From the NCBI GenBank assembly GCA_029532625.1, contig JARFXM010000010.1:2294001-2358000 (forward strand): a DNA stretch of 64,000 bases, written 5' to 3'. Below the pieces are notes generated by a model that did no database searches, was not told the DNA's origin, and saw only the letters and a list, made by a program, of their open reading frames with translations. The position numbers were made by a program, and so were the translations under genes. This stretch comes from Lomentospora prolificans (taxonomy: Eukaryota > Ascomycota > Sordariomycetes > Microascales > Microascaceae). The stretch's first letter is position 1; every line of letters starts with the position of its first letter. Below are positions 42,809 through 54,432 of the stretch, in pieces.

Positions 42809-44266
42809 GGTGGCAAATAAGAATCAGGGACTTGACAAAATATTGACAACTCTAACAAGTTTCACGTATTATTCACTTCCAACAATGGACATTGCTCGTG
42901 GTAGAAGGCCATTTTCAGCGATTGAAATTTTGCCGCTGGCTGAGACATAATATTAAAAATTGCTCTTGCGACGACAGGCTTCCGGATCCAGCGCAGGTTA
43001 AGCGCACCAGTCATGTGCTGGCCAGCCAAAGGGAAACAAGAGCCAAGCTAGGGCTCCCACACAAGCCGACCACAATGAGCCCGCCAGCTGCATATTTACA
43101 CCACCAGTGGATGTCGCGCTGGCTTAATATCCAGAACGGCCCCTTGTTATGATCAAAGGTTGGTTCCATCTCGACAACTGCTTCTCTCCACTCCACTCCG
43201 TGAGATAAACGCTCCTCGAACTCCATTGGAAGACTCAATGTCGAGACTGGGACCTGGAGCTTCTCTCCATCATCAGTTGGCAGAAGGTGGAGCATAATAA
43301 TTGCGATCCGCCGCTGAGGAGGGGATTGTGATGACACGGAGCCGCCCGCCTCCGAGGATGAAATGCTCCCAAATGCAGACTGCCAACAGGACAAACGCAG
43401 CGTATAGGTGAGCGTAAGGGTTGGCCAAATCGAGAGCTGGGCAGTTGGTAAAGGTCAAAACCTGCCTCTACGTCTACGGGTTCATCCAGAACAACTCCCC
43501 CGAAACTGGAAACATGAGCGGCTGGTCGTGGGCTGGTAATCTCGTTGGGGATCTGGCACCAGGCAGGCCAGCCACCCTCCGTTTTTCCCCGCTGGCGTCG
43601 CTGGCTTCATCAGCAGCGCAGCCAGCGTGTGGCCTACGAACTGGCATAGAGCCCCAGTGTAATCAATCGATTGCAATTCCTCGACCAGCGAGTCTATGCA
43701 GTCTTGCAAACTTATTACATCCTGGGGCCGGCTGTAGAAAAATAGAGGAGCATATTTTGGATGAGATATTTCCGGTATTTATATCGCCCACTCAGCAGTG
43801 ACATGGCCAGAGTAAATAAAACGGACAGAGGCTACTTGTAGAACAAGTGGACGGGTAATATTCTTAAATCCCGACACTAGCTACCGAGCCGCGGATCGAG
43901 GGCATCTCGCCCAGATGCCCCACACTATTTCCTCCAACCCGGGTTAGGCTTGCACCAAAGCCAGCGAATTAGCTGTGGCCTGGGCTTGCGGACCTCGTTC
44001 GTCGTTGGGTTCCCAACTATGCACGCCACAGCCGGCGCGTCTCCTATCTCCCCGACCCCATACCCGGGGTTGTCAGAGCGTCGGCAACCCACGATCCCAA
44101 AGTTGGGGTAATGCGGAGCGCAACGGTCACAGGTTTAATATAAATCAAAGATGCGGCACTTGGAGGTCATGAGCTCAAAAGATCAGACCAGCCACGCCTT
44201 AGCGACCGCAGGCCAATCCATAATAATAATAATAGCTCTCCGGGTCACTCGTATTATTATTACAAC
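42809..44266. other. 1.5-kb stretch with minus-strand coding-like pieces but no accepted gene
   Basis: Minus-strand frames at 43011-43394 and 43273-43709 contain protein-like segments such as STLSLPMEFEERL and PFWILSQRDIHWWC, but start, splice sites and family are unclear. The right end, with ATAATA repeats at 44220-44235, is the promoter of the CoA ligase. Confidence 0.35.
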
Positions 44267-45946
44267 ATGCCCGCCCGCATTCACAAGTCCCCTTTTCCGG
44301 ACATCAACCTAGTCGAGGATGACCTTTTGTCGTTCTTGCTGTCCAACCCTTTCAACACGCCGCCTACCAAGCCCCTCTTTGTCGATGCCATTTCCGGAGA
44401 GACTTATACCTATGCCGAGACGATACAGCGGACAAAGTCGCTGGCGTACGGGCTGCGGCGGCTCGGCGTAAAGCGCGGCGACATTGTCAGCATTTTTAGC
44501 CCCAACACCATCGACTATCCCATACTCTGCTACGCCATCCTCGGTTGCGGCGCCACCATCTCCCCTATGAATGCTGCGCTCACCGTCGCAGAGGTTCACC
44601 ATCAACTCACCGTGAGCGGTGCGAAATACATCATCGTCCACGAGAGCCTCCTAGACACCGCCCAAAAGGCCGCCAAGGGGACTCAAGTCCAGCACATCAT
44701 CCGAGACCGAGCCAGGTCAACCCCGGCCGCGAAAAACGAAATAATCGCAGTCGAGCTCGCCAAAACCTGTCCATCGTCCGAAGCACTCCTCTCCCTCCCC
44801 AAGGAACGACTTGACACCCAGCCGGCATTCATCTGCTTCTCCTCCGGCACGACCGGCGCTGCCAAGGGCGTTGAAATTTCGCACAACAACTTGACTGCCA
44901 ATATCCAGCAATGGCAGGAGCTTTACTACTCCGAGATACCGCCCAGTCCCACTGCTGTGGCGTTCCTGCCTTTTAGCCATATTTATGCCGTCAACGCCAT
45001 CATTTGCGGTGCACTTTACCGCGGTACGACCATGGCCGTGCTGCCGCGATTCGATCTCGATGTGTACCTAAGGAGCATTCAAACCTACAAGCCCGACGAA
45101 CTTCACCTTGTGCCCCCAATTGCCCTGATGCTTTGGAAGGATCCGCGCGTCCAGAAATATGACCTTAGCAGCGTCAGGAGGATAATGTCGGCGGCGGCAC
45201 CCCTCAGCGCCGAACTCGGCGATGCGGTAGAGAACAAGTTCAAAGCTACTTGGGGTACTACGGTGCACTGCCACCAGGGCTGGGGGCTGACCGAGACCAG
45301 CCCGGCCGTTACTGGAATCCACACCAGCCGATGGAATAAGCGCCGTACTGTGGGCTGCGTCGGACCCAACATGGAGATTCGCCTTGTCGACAACGAGACC
45401 GGCGAGGATGTTGTCGACCCATCGCAGCAGGGAGAAGTATGGGTCCGCGGCCCGAACGTGGTCAAGGGCTACTATCGAAATGAGGAGGCGACGAAGGAGG
45501 CGTTTCACATTGACGAGCAGGGAAGGAGATGGTTCAAGACCGGAGATATCGCCACCATCGACCAAGAGGGATATGTGGTCATCCGGGACCGCATCAAGGA
45601 GATGATCAAGTACAAGGGCTTGCAGGTTATTCCCAGCGAGCTCGAGGGCAAGCTCATCCAGCACCCAGACATTGAAGACTGCGGCGTAACAGCGTTGTGG
45701 GACGAGAGCCAAGCGACGGAGCTCCCGGTAGCGTTTGTGGTCCTCAAGTCCGCTTCTCGGACAGACCCCTCACAAGACGTTATCAAACGGATCCATGAGT
45801 GGCTCAACGCTCGCGTGGCGAACCATAAGAAGCTCCGAGGCGGCATCAGGATTGTCGATGGAATTCCCAAGAGCCCGAGCGGCAAGATTCTGAGGAGGGT
45901 GCTCAAGGACTCGCTAAAGGTTAAGCCCGTGCCAGCCAAGTTGTAA
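44267..45946 (+). CDS. acyl-CoA/4-coumarate-CoA ligase-like, peroxisomal (ANL superfamily)
   Basis: Single-exon gene of 559 aa. It activates a carboxylic acid to acyl-AMP and then to acyl-CoA. ANL motifs are FSSGTTGAAKGVEISH (A3, about residues 193-208), WGLTETSP (A5), and FKTGDIATIDQEGYVVIRDRIKEMIKYKGLQV (A7-A8). The C-terminal KSPSGKILRRVL contains the adenylation Lys at about 539. The overall layout (FVDAISGETYTYAET; FSPNTIDYPILCYAILGCGATISPMNAALT) is that of fungal 4-coumarate-CoA ligase-like enzymes, usually used for aromatic or medium-chain acids. The protein ends PVPAKL; the final AKL is a type 1 peroxisomal import signal, so it should work in beta-oxidation-type side-chain breakdown. 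The frame is intact, without introns. It is transcribed away from the dehydrogenase. Confidence 0.92.
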   Translation: MPARIHKSPFPDINLVEDDLLSFLLSNPFNTPPTKPLFVDAISGETYTYAETIQRTKSLAYGLRRLGVKRGDIVSIFSPNTIDYPILCYAILGCGATISPMNAALTVAEVHHQLTVSGAKYIIVHESLLDTAQKAAKGTQVQHIIRDRARSTPAAKNEIIAVELAKTCPSSEALLSLPKERLDTQPAFICFSSGTTGAAKGVEISHNNLTANIQQWQELYYSEIPPSPTAVAFLPFSHIYAVNAIICGALYRGTTMAVLPRFDLDVYLRSIQTYKPDELHLVPPIALMLWKDPRVQKYDLSSVRRIMSAAAPLSAELGDAVENKFKATWGTTVHCHQGWGLTETSPAVTGIHTSRWNKRRTVGCVGPNMEIRLVDNETGEDVVDPSQQGEVWVRGPNVVKGYYRNEEATKEAFHIDEQGRRWFKTGDIATIDQEGYVVIRDRIKEMIKYKGLQVIPSELEGKLIQHPDIEDCGVTALWDESQATELPVAFVVLKSASRTDPSQDVIKRIHEWLNARVANHKKLRGGIRIVDGIPKSPSGKILRRVLKDSLKVKPVPAKL

Positions 45947-47910
45947 TTATTGTGTACGATTAGACCCTTCTACACTTCTACAGATTTAGTATTTTACCTT
46001 TCTGTGTTATCATTTCAAGGAGTCGATGGCTAGTTACGTTACATAGATAGAAATTCATCATTGTCATGTCACAATAAACTCGGGCATCCCAAGCCTCTAT
46101 TAACTCAGGAAAAATAATGAACAAAAAAAAGCCCTTATGAAACCCGAACTTTCAGCGCATCTCATCATCTACATCCGAGCATCCCGGGGCAGGCCGGACG
46201 TTGGCCCAAAGTCGCTCGAAGGCTTTAGGGCGTCGAGTGGGCCTAGTAATACCGAGGTTATTCAAGCATAGATGAATTTGCTTCTTTATCTCGGAAGTAT
46301 CGGGCGAAATCTGGGGGGCTATGGGGAACAAAAACAAACCAGGGGCTAGAGGCAATATTGCGATGTCAAATGTGGAGGAGGTATTGGGCAGCCGAGGGAT
46401 CTTAGGCACCCTGACGCAAAACGTCACCGACCGGGACGTTGGGTCGGTAGATCTAACTTGACGCCAGTCAAAATTAAGGTTGATATGCCGTCGCACTAAC
46501 AGTATTGGTTCTACAGGCACCAGCCATTAGCACCAACTTGGGTTAGTGGCGAGATCCGATAGTAATTACCGGATCCATCCTGCAGCTGGCGCGCGCGGTC
46601 TAATGATCATTGAATGGTAACTATTGTTGCGCGAGATAATGAACAAGTGCATGAGACTATCGTTGTATTCCCACATCTCCACCTATCCTAGGATAAACCA
46701 AACACTGTCGAAATAACGTCAAGGCAGGTAGGTGTGCGCTACCATTGCATCGCCAGTTAGTCACAATCCGGAAGCTTATGCTTTCCAGCGTTGACAAAAG
46801 AGGGAGCAAAAGATTTCTGCAAAACTTCTAAAACCCTGCTCCAGCGAATAAAGCCAAGGAGAGCATTTCACAACCACAACCCTCAGACTGTTTGGGCTGA
46901 CAGTACTATAGGCACAAGAGGAGGAATCTTCTGCAGATCAGAGATGATGGGTCGCATGCGTTCCTCGTAGCCCTTAAGACCTGCTGCCAAGTCGCCACGA
47001 TGGTTTCTAATCTCTCCGGCTAGCACAAGCGTCAGTCATGCCAAGACTGGTAATATCGCAGTTTCCCCTAGACAACTAGAACAAACAGGGGTCGCCTTGT
47101 CACATTTCACTTTTCGTCTCGCGCATGGTTGGCACATCAAGATCGGCCCTAGCTTGCTGGCGGTCTGAGGGTTGGAGTTGGAGCTGGCGATGGTTCCCTT
47201 GCGTCTCTGGTGAAATGCCTCAGCTTAGTAATGTAGGATTGACTCCGACACTCAAGTGGTGTTATCTAACTTGGAAATACATATTTGTGTGTGTCGGGGA
47301 CCTGTGACTCCGGCAGGAAATCTCTCACGATCCCGGAGAGGTCATTGCCCGCAACGATAGCTGGTCGCTTGAACGGAATGAGCCTGTCAAATATTCAAAG
47401 ACGCTGTTGCTAAATCATCCTTAGGGGCGTGCTTCCCACACGCTCCAGCGACAAGGGACCAAATTCAAGTCGGGAACCAAGGTACGAAGGGAGGGACACC
47501 TAGAGCTGGTGAGGAAACAGTAGCAACTAAACCATAATATACGGGCAGTATTCCTACTGGCCATTCATCAAGATCGATACTTTCTGATATTCTGTGACTC
47601 GCCATCAAACCTTGCCTTCGTTGTTATCCGTTCCTGGGTGTCTTCAACAGCTGCAGGAAGTAGACACAGCCCGCGGGTTGGGTATCTCTGAATCTCAACG
47701 ATTTCAAATCTACCATGAGTGATCAAGATTCACTGTCGGATTCCTAAAGTAACGCGCATTAAGCGACATGAGCAGTCTCGTAAAGGCGCTAATAATAATC
47801 TCAAATTTAGAACCAATGCGCCAGCCGTGTACATTCGTTAATCAAGACTAAATCCTACAAACAAACGCTCTAAAACGTGTCGTGCAGCTTAAATGCATAC
47901 CCGAAACGCC
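45947..47910. other. 2-kb stretch without an accepted gene
   Basis: 3' flanks of the ligase and of the membrane-protein gene at the ends. A 122-codon minus-strand frame at 46152-46520 has a plausible C-terminal helix (KAFERLWANVRPAPGC) but no family was recognised and no splice partner found. Confidence 0.4.
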
Positions 47911-50205
47911 TTAATGCTTCTGCCGGAAAATGTGATCCGACAAGGTATATCGTCTTCGCAACGCAGAAGTGGGGGTTTCGCCAGGTAAACGTCTGTCTCT
48001 GACGTACGCGTACACTTCGGAGTCTGTTCCCGTAGCCGATTGTGCGAGGATTGGCCGGGCTTCCGGTGTCTCGGACACCTGAGCAACGGCCTGCCAGGCA
48101 TTATTGAGCATACTGTAGTCCGTCTTGTAGAACACAAGCCAAGTCCCCACGTAGATGATCAGCTGCACAAAGATAAGACCCATGACGACCCAATATCCCA
48201 GCTGGCTGATGGGCATCTGGGTTCGTTGGAAACTCGTAATGTTGACGGTTGAGGGCTCGGAGAAAGTATTAGCGAAGCTGTAGTAGACTTGCCGCAGCAT
48301 CATGGTATTCGCAGCTTGGATCGCTAGAGCTGGCGAACCTGTGTCAGCGATGATTTCGCGCACGAGGCCATCAAGGAAGACGCTTGTGGTTATCATATTG
48401 TCGACGGCCGAACATCCTGCACAGAATCCTAGAGAAACGGCGGTAGGAATTTGAAATGCCTGCTCTACAAAGTCTGTAGTTTCGTTCCCGAAGGCTTCGG
48501 AGTTGTTCAAGCTCAGGGTCTTGATTACCTCGAGGTTCTCGTAGAAGTTGCCGCGATCGATAGCCATGATACCACGCTGGTCCGTAGTCAGCTGCTCTTT
48601 TGTGACGCCCAGCTGCCTTCGTACTTCCGAGTAGTCGTAATCTCCCCGTTCGTAATCCCAGGACATGACTGATGGTTCGAACTTGTCCCGTGGCCCTGCG
48701 GCCGAGATGTTAAGGTGCTTGACGGGCACGTTAAGAGAACTGATATTGCACAGGATCAATGAATCGTCAGTCAATTTCTCATGATTATTTTGGTTAATGG
48801 AGCCAGATTGTGCTACTGGGGATTAAGCCACTTACAAGTTTGGAGTTGTACAAAAGGTCATGATGCCAACGTTTATGATCGTGTCCGGTTGATCCGGATC
48901 CTTTACCTCAAACGGCACCCAGAGCCCAGAATCGGTGGCTGGCACGTCTGGATCAGAGAAGAAATCACCTTTATCGAATCGTGGTAGTGCAGACGATGTG
49001 CCGTTAATCCTACTCCAGTCAGGCATGCCGACGAACGCAAACCCTTGTGATCCATAGACTGCGGTGTCAGCGACTTCCGAATGGTAAAATTGAGGGTCCA
49101 GGGTCGACAAAGCGCCGCGAAATGCAGACGAAGAACAGATGCTGTAGGAAATCTCAGCATCTACTTCGTCCCTAAGCGCAGCACAGCGAAAGTCGAACAC
49201 TTTTGGATTCTCCACCAGGAACCTGCCGGGGAGATCGACATCGATGGTTCCATTTCCGCAGAATTCAACGCTAGAGTCCAGGAGGAGGGAGTCGCATTTC
49301 TCAATGCCGGTGATCGTTGGCCGCGTGCATATCGTCCGGAAGTCTGCGACGCGTGCTATGCCGTTGTAGGTTTCGAGCGATTTCCGGACGTCGGGGTCTA
49401 CGAGCGGGAGGAATGCCCGCCAGATCGGTCCCGTGTCGTCCACCGTGTCTGACACCATTCGCTGGTAGGGCTCTGAGTATTCGGCAAAAGTCTCAAAGGT
49501 ATTGGGCTGAATCTTCCAATAAGGTACATCATTTCTCCTGACGGGGTCCTTAGGGCTCACCCCGATTCCGGAGAAGGAATATTTTACGGGCAGAGAGCTA
49601 GGGAAGCCGATAGCATCGTCGGCGCGAATGTCTGAAAGCAGAATGGTGGACGTAAATTGCGACGCTATCGAACACAAGAGCAAGACGAGAATGATGAGGC
49701 GCACGGGTATTGAAAATGTCCTGTTGCCCGCGACGGGTTTGAGGAGAGCTTGAGGACCGCTATTGGTGAATCTAGCAATGGACAGGACTGCAATCTTGTC
49801 CAGCGGTACGCCCCTCCCCTCAATTGCGATAGAGGCAAGCATAGCCGTGACTACCGAGGCCAGGGTCGAGATGGCGAACCGCACGAACACGGCCGTGACG
49901 GTGATGATGCGGAGTGCGTTTGGTCCCAGCATCAGCCGACGCCAGGTCGTGTCGTCTTTCGGGCACATCCATATCCAGGAGAGGAACCCGACGGCGAATC
50001 CGAGGAGGACGAGCGAAAGGACCTGGAGAAAGAGTAACCAGCGGCCAAAAATAGTGGGGAGTTTCCTCCCCTTTATGGTCCTGTTCGTGGAAGAGCGAGA
50101 TCGTTGCCCTGGGTGAGGAGCGACTGATTCTGTTGAAACCGTGGTGAGGCCCCAGCCATACTTTTGCTCTCCCCGCTGGTCCGAGATGAACCCTTGCCTC
50201 TCCAT
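47911..50205 (-). CDS. large fungal membrane protein, unknown function, one unresolved junction
   Basis: Two minus-strand blocks, 50205 to about 48840 and about 48780 to 47911, together about 750 aa. The start ATG at 50205 gives MERQGFISDQRGEQKYGWG. Helices are GRWLLFLQVLSLVLLGFAVGFLSW, TAVFVRFAISTLASVVTAMLASIAI and PVRLIILVLLLCSIASQFTSTILL. A ~430-residue Cys-containing, probably extracellular region follows, with glycosylation-type sites. A last helix (YWVVMGLIFVQLIIYVGTWLVFY) and a cytosolic tail end the protein. The layout matches a group of uncharacterised fungal surface proteins. The junction is a problem. After TFCTTPN a good GTAAGT donor lies at 48838, but no acceptor down to 48775 joins the next block (KLTDDSLILCNIS) in frame without a stop. 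A one-base lesion, an atypical splice or an assembly error is needed. Confidence 0.65.
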
Positions 50206-51714
50206 TATTCGAGAAAAGGGAAAGAAAGTGAAAGAAAGGAAACAGGAAAGCAAAATGGCAGGATGCGGCAACGAAATTCGCGACAGGCCGGTAGCACCGA
50301 GAGAATGGGCCGAGGAGGATATAATTATAAAAAAGCCCAAGGCACTCGGTCGCACACGGTGTCCTGGAAGCGCTCATCTGCTTAAGGGTATGCCAGGGTT
50401 TGCATCAGAGTCTGCACGCTGGCTGTCCCGCGCTTAGAGATCGACGCGCTGCGGCCAGATGCCAAGACTCCGATTCTCCCGGTTTCCGTGTTACAATGGT
50501 GGTACTGTGAACGAGGGTTGTGGTATTTCTTCAAGCTGGCTCAGCCACCTTTGCTCCCCTCATTCTATCCCCAACCGAAAAAAGGCGGAACAGGGATTGC
50601 ATGACGGGTCGAGCGGTGATTCGCCCAAGGGGGACGGCCCATCGAATCCTTCAACGGGGAACAGGGATGATGGGATCATCGGCGCGTAAATTCCAGCGAA
50701 CCAGCCAGCATTGCATTTCAATCGGCTCAACCTTCAAGTTCTTCCGTCAGCTTGGCTCTCGTGGTAGCCCGACGAGGAAACAACAGTATACTAAGGTACA
50801 AAAAGAAATATAAAAGAAAGTAAAACAGAAAATTGGAAGGAAAAAAAGAACGTCCGTTTTAAACTCCTCCTACTAGAAATCGCTACTGCAATTATCCCCC
50901 ATTCTCTTCAGTTCTTTTTACCACACAGTCTTTCACTCGCTGCGGACCCGCTGAATTAGGTAGGTGGGGTTCATCTTATCTCTAGTAGTGATATTTGATT
51001 GATGATGGATACGTCTCAAATGTACGCTCGGTGCAGTCAACCAGGGGCGTTCTGATTCGCCCAGATACGTGTATGCGCTAAGGCTATAGTTACAGAAGCA
51101 CTAAGAAGTGCTCATCTAAGTCCGGAGTGGCGAAGCTATATTAGAACCACGTTGAATTGATTCGAAAGCCCTGATAGGAAACATTGAGATTCAGCGATCT
51201 TAACTTCTAGGTCACATTTCAACCCTCTCACGCCGACTTGTTGGTATCCTACCTTCTGGCTGTCCCTGCTATTATGCGGGGCTCAACTAGTGATCTACTG
51301 AAGAATACAGGGTACAGTCATTCCTTCTTCCGCTTTGAGTAAGTTCTCGTGCTTCTACCCGTTTAGAGTCTCGCATGCGTTAGACCTCACAGGGGCATCA
51401 TCTAGATCACAGGTCACACAGCGTAGAGATCAAGTATAGATGACGTTAATTCCTTGAGATTTGGCCGTCCTAGCAGTCCATAGAGGCACGAGAGGCCTTG
51501 TGGGTAGAACTGCCGTTCTACCAAGCGATAAGTTGATATGTTGGCTAGGTTCCTCGACGATATTCCAAGAGCTTTTTCAGTCGTTCCGTATAGGGTTTCG
51601 CCACTTCAGCTTCACTTGCATCCTTCCACAGATGAACATTCGCGGATGTCTTAGCCGTCGCCGAAAGTTGTTTCCTTTCCAACATATCGGATACTATGTC
51701 CTGTACCGTTTTGT
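50206..51714. other. intergenic, no gene recognised
   Basis: About 1.5 kb. The left end is the membrane protein's promoter and leader. The rest has short frames without family features and several A-rich runs near 50800-50850. Confidence 0.5.
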
Positions 51715-52561
51715 CTACACCAATACCTGTCCGAGGGCACGCGATTTGTTTACCTTGACGCCTAGCCTCATTGTCAATTCATATCCTCGCTCTGCTCCCT
51801 TTTCCCATTCTTCCTTCCTTTTCCTCCTCTCCTTCTCCTCAAGAACAATAACATTACCTCTTATGTACGTAGCGACGTCAATATCCCAGGGCACCCCGAG
51901 ATCTTTCATAATGTCAACTCGTTCCACAAATTTGCCTCGGTCCTTAGCCTCGATAGCGCTCCTCATGACGTCCATTCTGAGACGAACGGTACACTGTATT
52001 GAATCTGACCTTTCTGGTTCCATGACTAATGCAATGGCATCTGAATGGTTGACATATTGCTCGAGAATGCTTGAATATCCTCGTATGTCCTCGGATACAG
52101 TGATGAGTTCAATGTAAGCAACCAAGCCTGACGCGATGATTTGTTTCCGAAAGCCAGAACCATCGCCTGGGCTGAAGGAGTTGTCAAAGGTGTCGAGAAG
52201 GAACTGGCCTTAAGCGTTAAATCAAGGAGCATAGTAAATAGCCGCTAGGGTCGTGACCATCGATGAAAAGCCCTGTTCTACATACCCGCCTAGAAAATGT
52301 AGTCTTTCCGGACCCTTGGCCTCCAACGAGGAGAATGCAGAATGTGGGTGGGCTATCTGGCACTGCCAATAATATCAATTTCAACGTTCGCGATTTTGCC
52401 CAGGCAAAGGGGAATAGAAAAGGGGCTCGTTTGAGGTAGAGAAGAGCTTGTCCGCTTGATGCTGATGAGGTGCGGCGTGAAGATATTCCGGGCAAGTCAG
52501 CATCGCGAGGTCGGAATTTCCTCGGCGCTTCAGGAGCCAGTTGACGCCAACAACTCCTCAA
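51715..52561 (-). CDS. P-loop NTPase-like protein, possibly G-alpha-like, uncertain model
   Basis: Two minus-strand blocks: about 52561-52286 and 52203-51715, joined by intron 52285-52204 (GTATGT...GGCCAG) in phase 0. The first block has KSRTLKLILLAVPDSPPTFC then ILLVGGQGSGKTTFSRR, a clear Walker A loop. The second continues FLLDTFDNSFSPGDGSGFRKQIIASGLVAYIEL, DAIALVMEPERSDSIQ, and a basic Lys/Arg/Glu-rich tail. KSRTLKLILL before the P-loop and xxIIASxLVAxIEL after it recall heterotrimeric G-alpha subunits (KxxKLLLLGxGESGKST; YRxxIxSNxxxSMxxL), but the GTPase switch motifs were not found, so this is at best a truncated or divergent relative. No in-frame ATG was found upstream of the first block. 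It may be a pseudogene fragment. Confidence 0.4.
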
Positions 52562-54432
52562 GCATGGGTTTCCGCGTCTATATTCTTTATCTTCATCTTT
52601 ATTTTTATATTTTTTTTTTTTTTGGGCCAGTGTGCCATATCACCGTTTCCACCATTTCGTTTCTTCGATACCCTCAAGGACTTCCCAATACATGGATGGT
52701 GGCGTGCAGGTGAGTTTCATGTCTCTCTGTCGTTGATAGCTGGATGCACATATACGCCAAATCCTCGCTAACTCCTCGCTGTCATAAATATGAATATATC
52801 ACGAGCTAACAATTGATGTTGAGATAATGTAGGGTTTGTGTTCGGAGCCTGCGCAGAAATCAAACTTTATCCTTTGCGGCCGAAACGTGCCACCAGCCAC
52901 ATGTTTCCACAGCGCCGCGTCTTAATCGTGATGAATTTATACACTCTTAGATCCGTTCAATTTGTTCCGAGGTAGGCCGCATGCGCCCGACAACTAGCTC
53001 TTTGAATATGCGGATTGCTTCAATCTGGTTTGAATTGCGTCGCTCAATGTGGGTGACAAATTCAGCGACAGGCCGAGGCTTATAATCCTGCTTTTATTAC
53101 CGAAGTTCCAGCTCGCTAGACTGTCATCAAATGATACCTTGTGATAGGCCATGCAGCTTTCATTGAAATCCGCGCAGAGTTTCATGATGCGTCCGTGGTC
53201 GCCGCCCCAGTGAGTGGGAGCTCACTAAGAGCCCTCTCATCAATGGCGATAATGGTTGCAATGCGGGGGGCGGGAGGCGAGTTCTCGCATCATCAGGAAC
53301 GCCTACACACGTGGAAAGAAACGGCAGAAAATCAGAAAAGAATGGGAGAGCTAGAGAGATAGGGCTGCTGCTCCGACGCCTCGTCCATGAACTCACCACT
53401 CGCAGGACCGAACCTGTTACGAGAGAGCCGGCCTACAATGGCGAAATCTATATCTTGGATGACTTGCGGCAAGGTGGTGATGCCAAGGCCCGTATAGTTA
53501 GACATGTTTCATTATCGCCCCAAGAACCCCCAATACGAAGGTACAAGAACCAATAGAAGGCGTATCTCGATCCCGAATCGGCCAAGGGGTCTTAAGAAGG
53601 CCTCCTCTGGGTGAGACTCCACTTTACAGCCTTGGACATCACCGCTCAGCCATTCCGTGGCCCAATGGTTCATTTTCAGTGACCAAAATCCAGCTAATAT
53701 CAAGGCCCCACGTGGTCACAACTTCCCTGGCCTCAACCATGCTCCTTTCCTCTGTAGATTGACGGCTTGAAGCCTCTGGTTTTGTCTTCGTAACCGCCTA
53801 AAAGCAAGCAACGTCATTTCCACTGCATGACCCAAGCACTCATGCGAGGGCTTCACGCTCGTGCGGATGACTTCCGCTTCCGCACCATCCATGTTTTGCC
53901 GGCTCGGGAGGGGCTTCGAATCGTCAGTCAGCTGAACCATGCGGTCACCGCCAGCCGTCCGATAAATAAGCTCACTAGCAAGGGTGGAACGAGCCACTGT
54001 TGCCCGCCACTCAGAAGACGACGTCAAAATAAACCAATCCCGCCACCATGATGGAAATTACCTCTCCGTGATGGAACCCTAATTGGGTTTAGCGCGTCTG
54101 TTCGGTTACATCTTCGTGCCAGCTAGGGCTGAAGTCTCCTGGCACTCGCATGGTGGAGATTCGGGGTGGCATTTTATTGACGGCGGAGCTCTCATTTCGA
54201 TCGAGACCGCAAATTTCCACCTGCGCCCAGCGTTACCTTATGTGATACTAGAAGCGCCTGTGGGGTGCGAGCTGGCTTGTTTGGAGGAGGACGGTCTCGA
54301 CCTCAAGTATCGCCGTTATAAATAGCCTGAAGAACTCACGATCCCCACGTTTTGATTGACCCACCAACGCGTCACTCGCTTTACTTTGTATACCCACATT
54401 CTTTATTTGCTTTTCATCTCTCGCTCTCTGCA
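52562..54432. other. 1.9-kb stretch without an accepted gene
   Basis: Contains a T run of 14 at about 52609-52622. A minus-strand 103-codon frame at 53716-54027 is protein-like but unidentified. The last ~150 bp are the promoter of the secreted two-module protein. Confidence 0.4.

Noticed and set aside
46152..46520. 122-codon minus-strand frame
   Set aside because: Some protein-like segments, but no family, no clear start context and no partner exon.
50935..50960. Similarity to the start of large-subunit rRNA (GACCCGCTGAATT)
   Set aside because: Only about 13 bases match and the expected continuation is absent; no rRNA gene here.
53716..54027. 103-codon minus-strand frame
   Set aside because: Protein-like composition only; no family or splice evidence.
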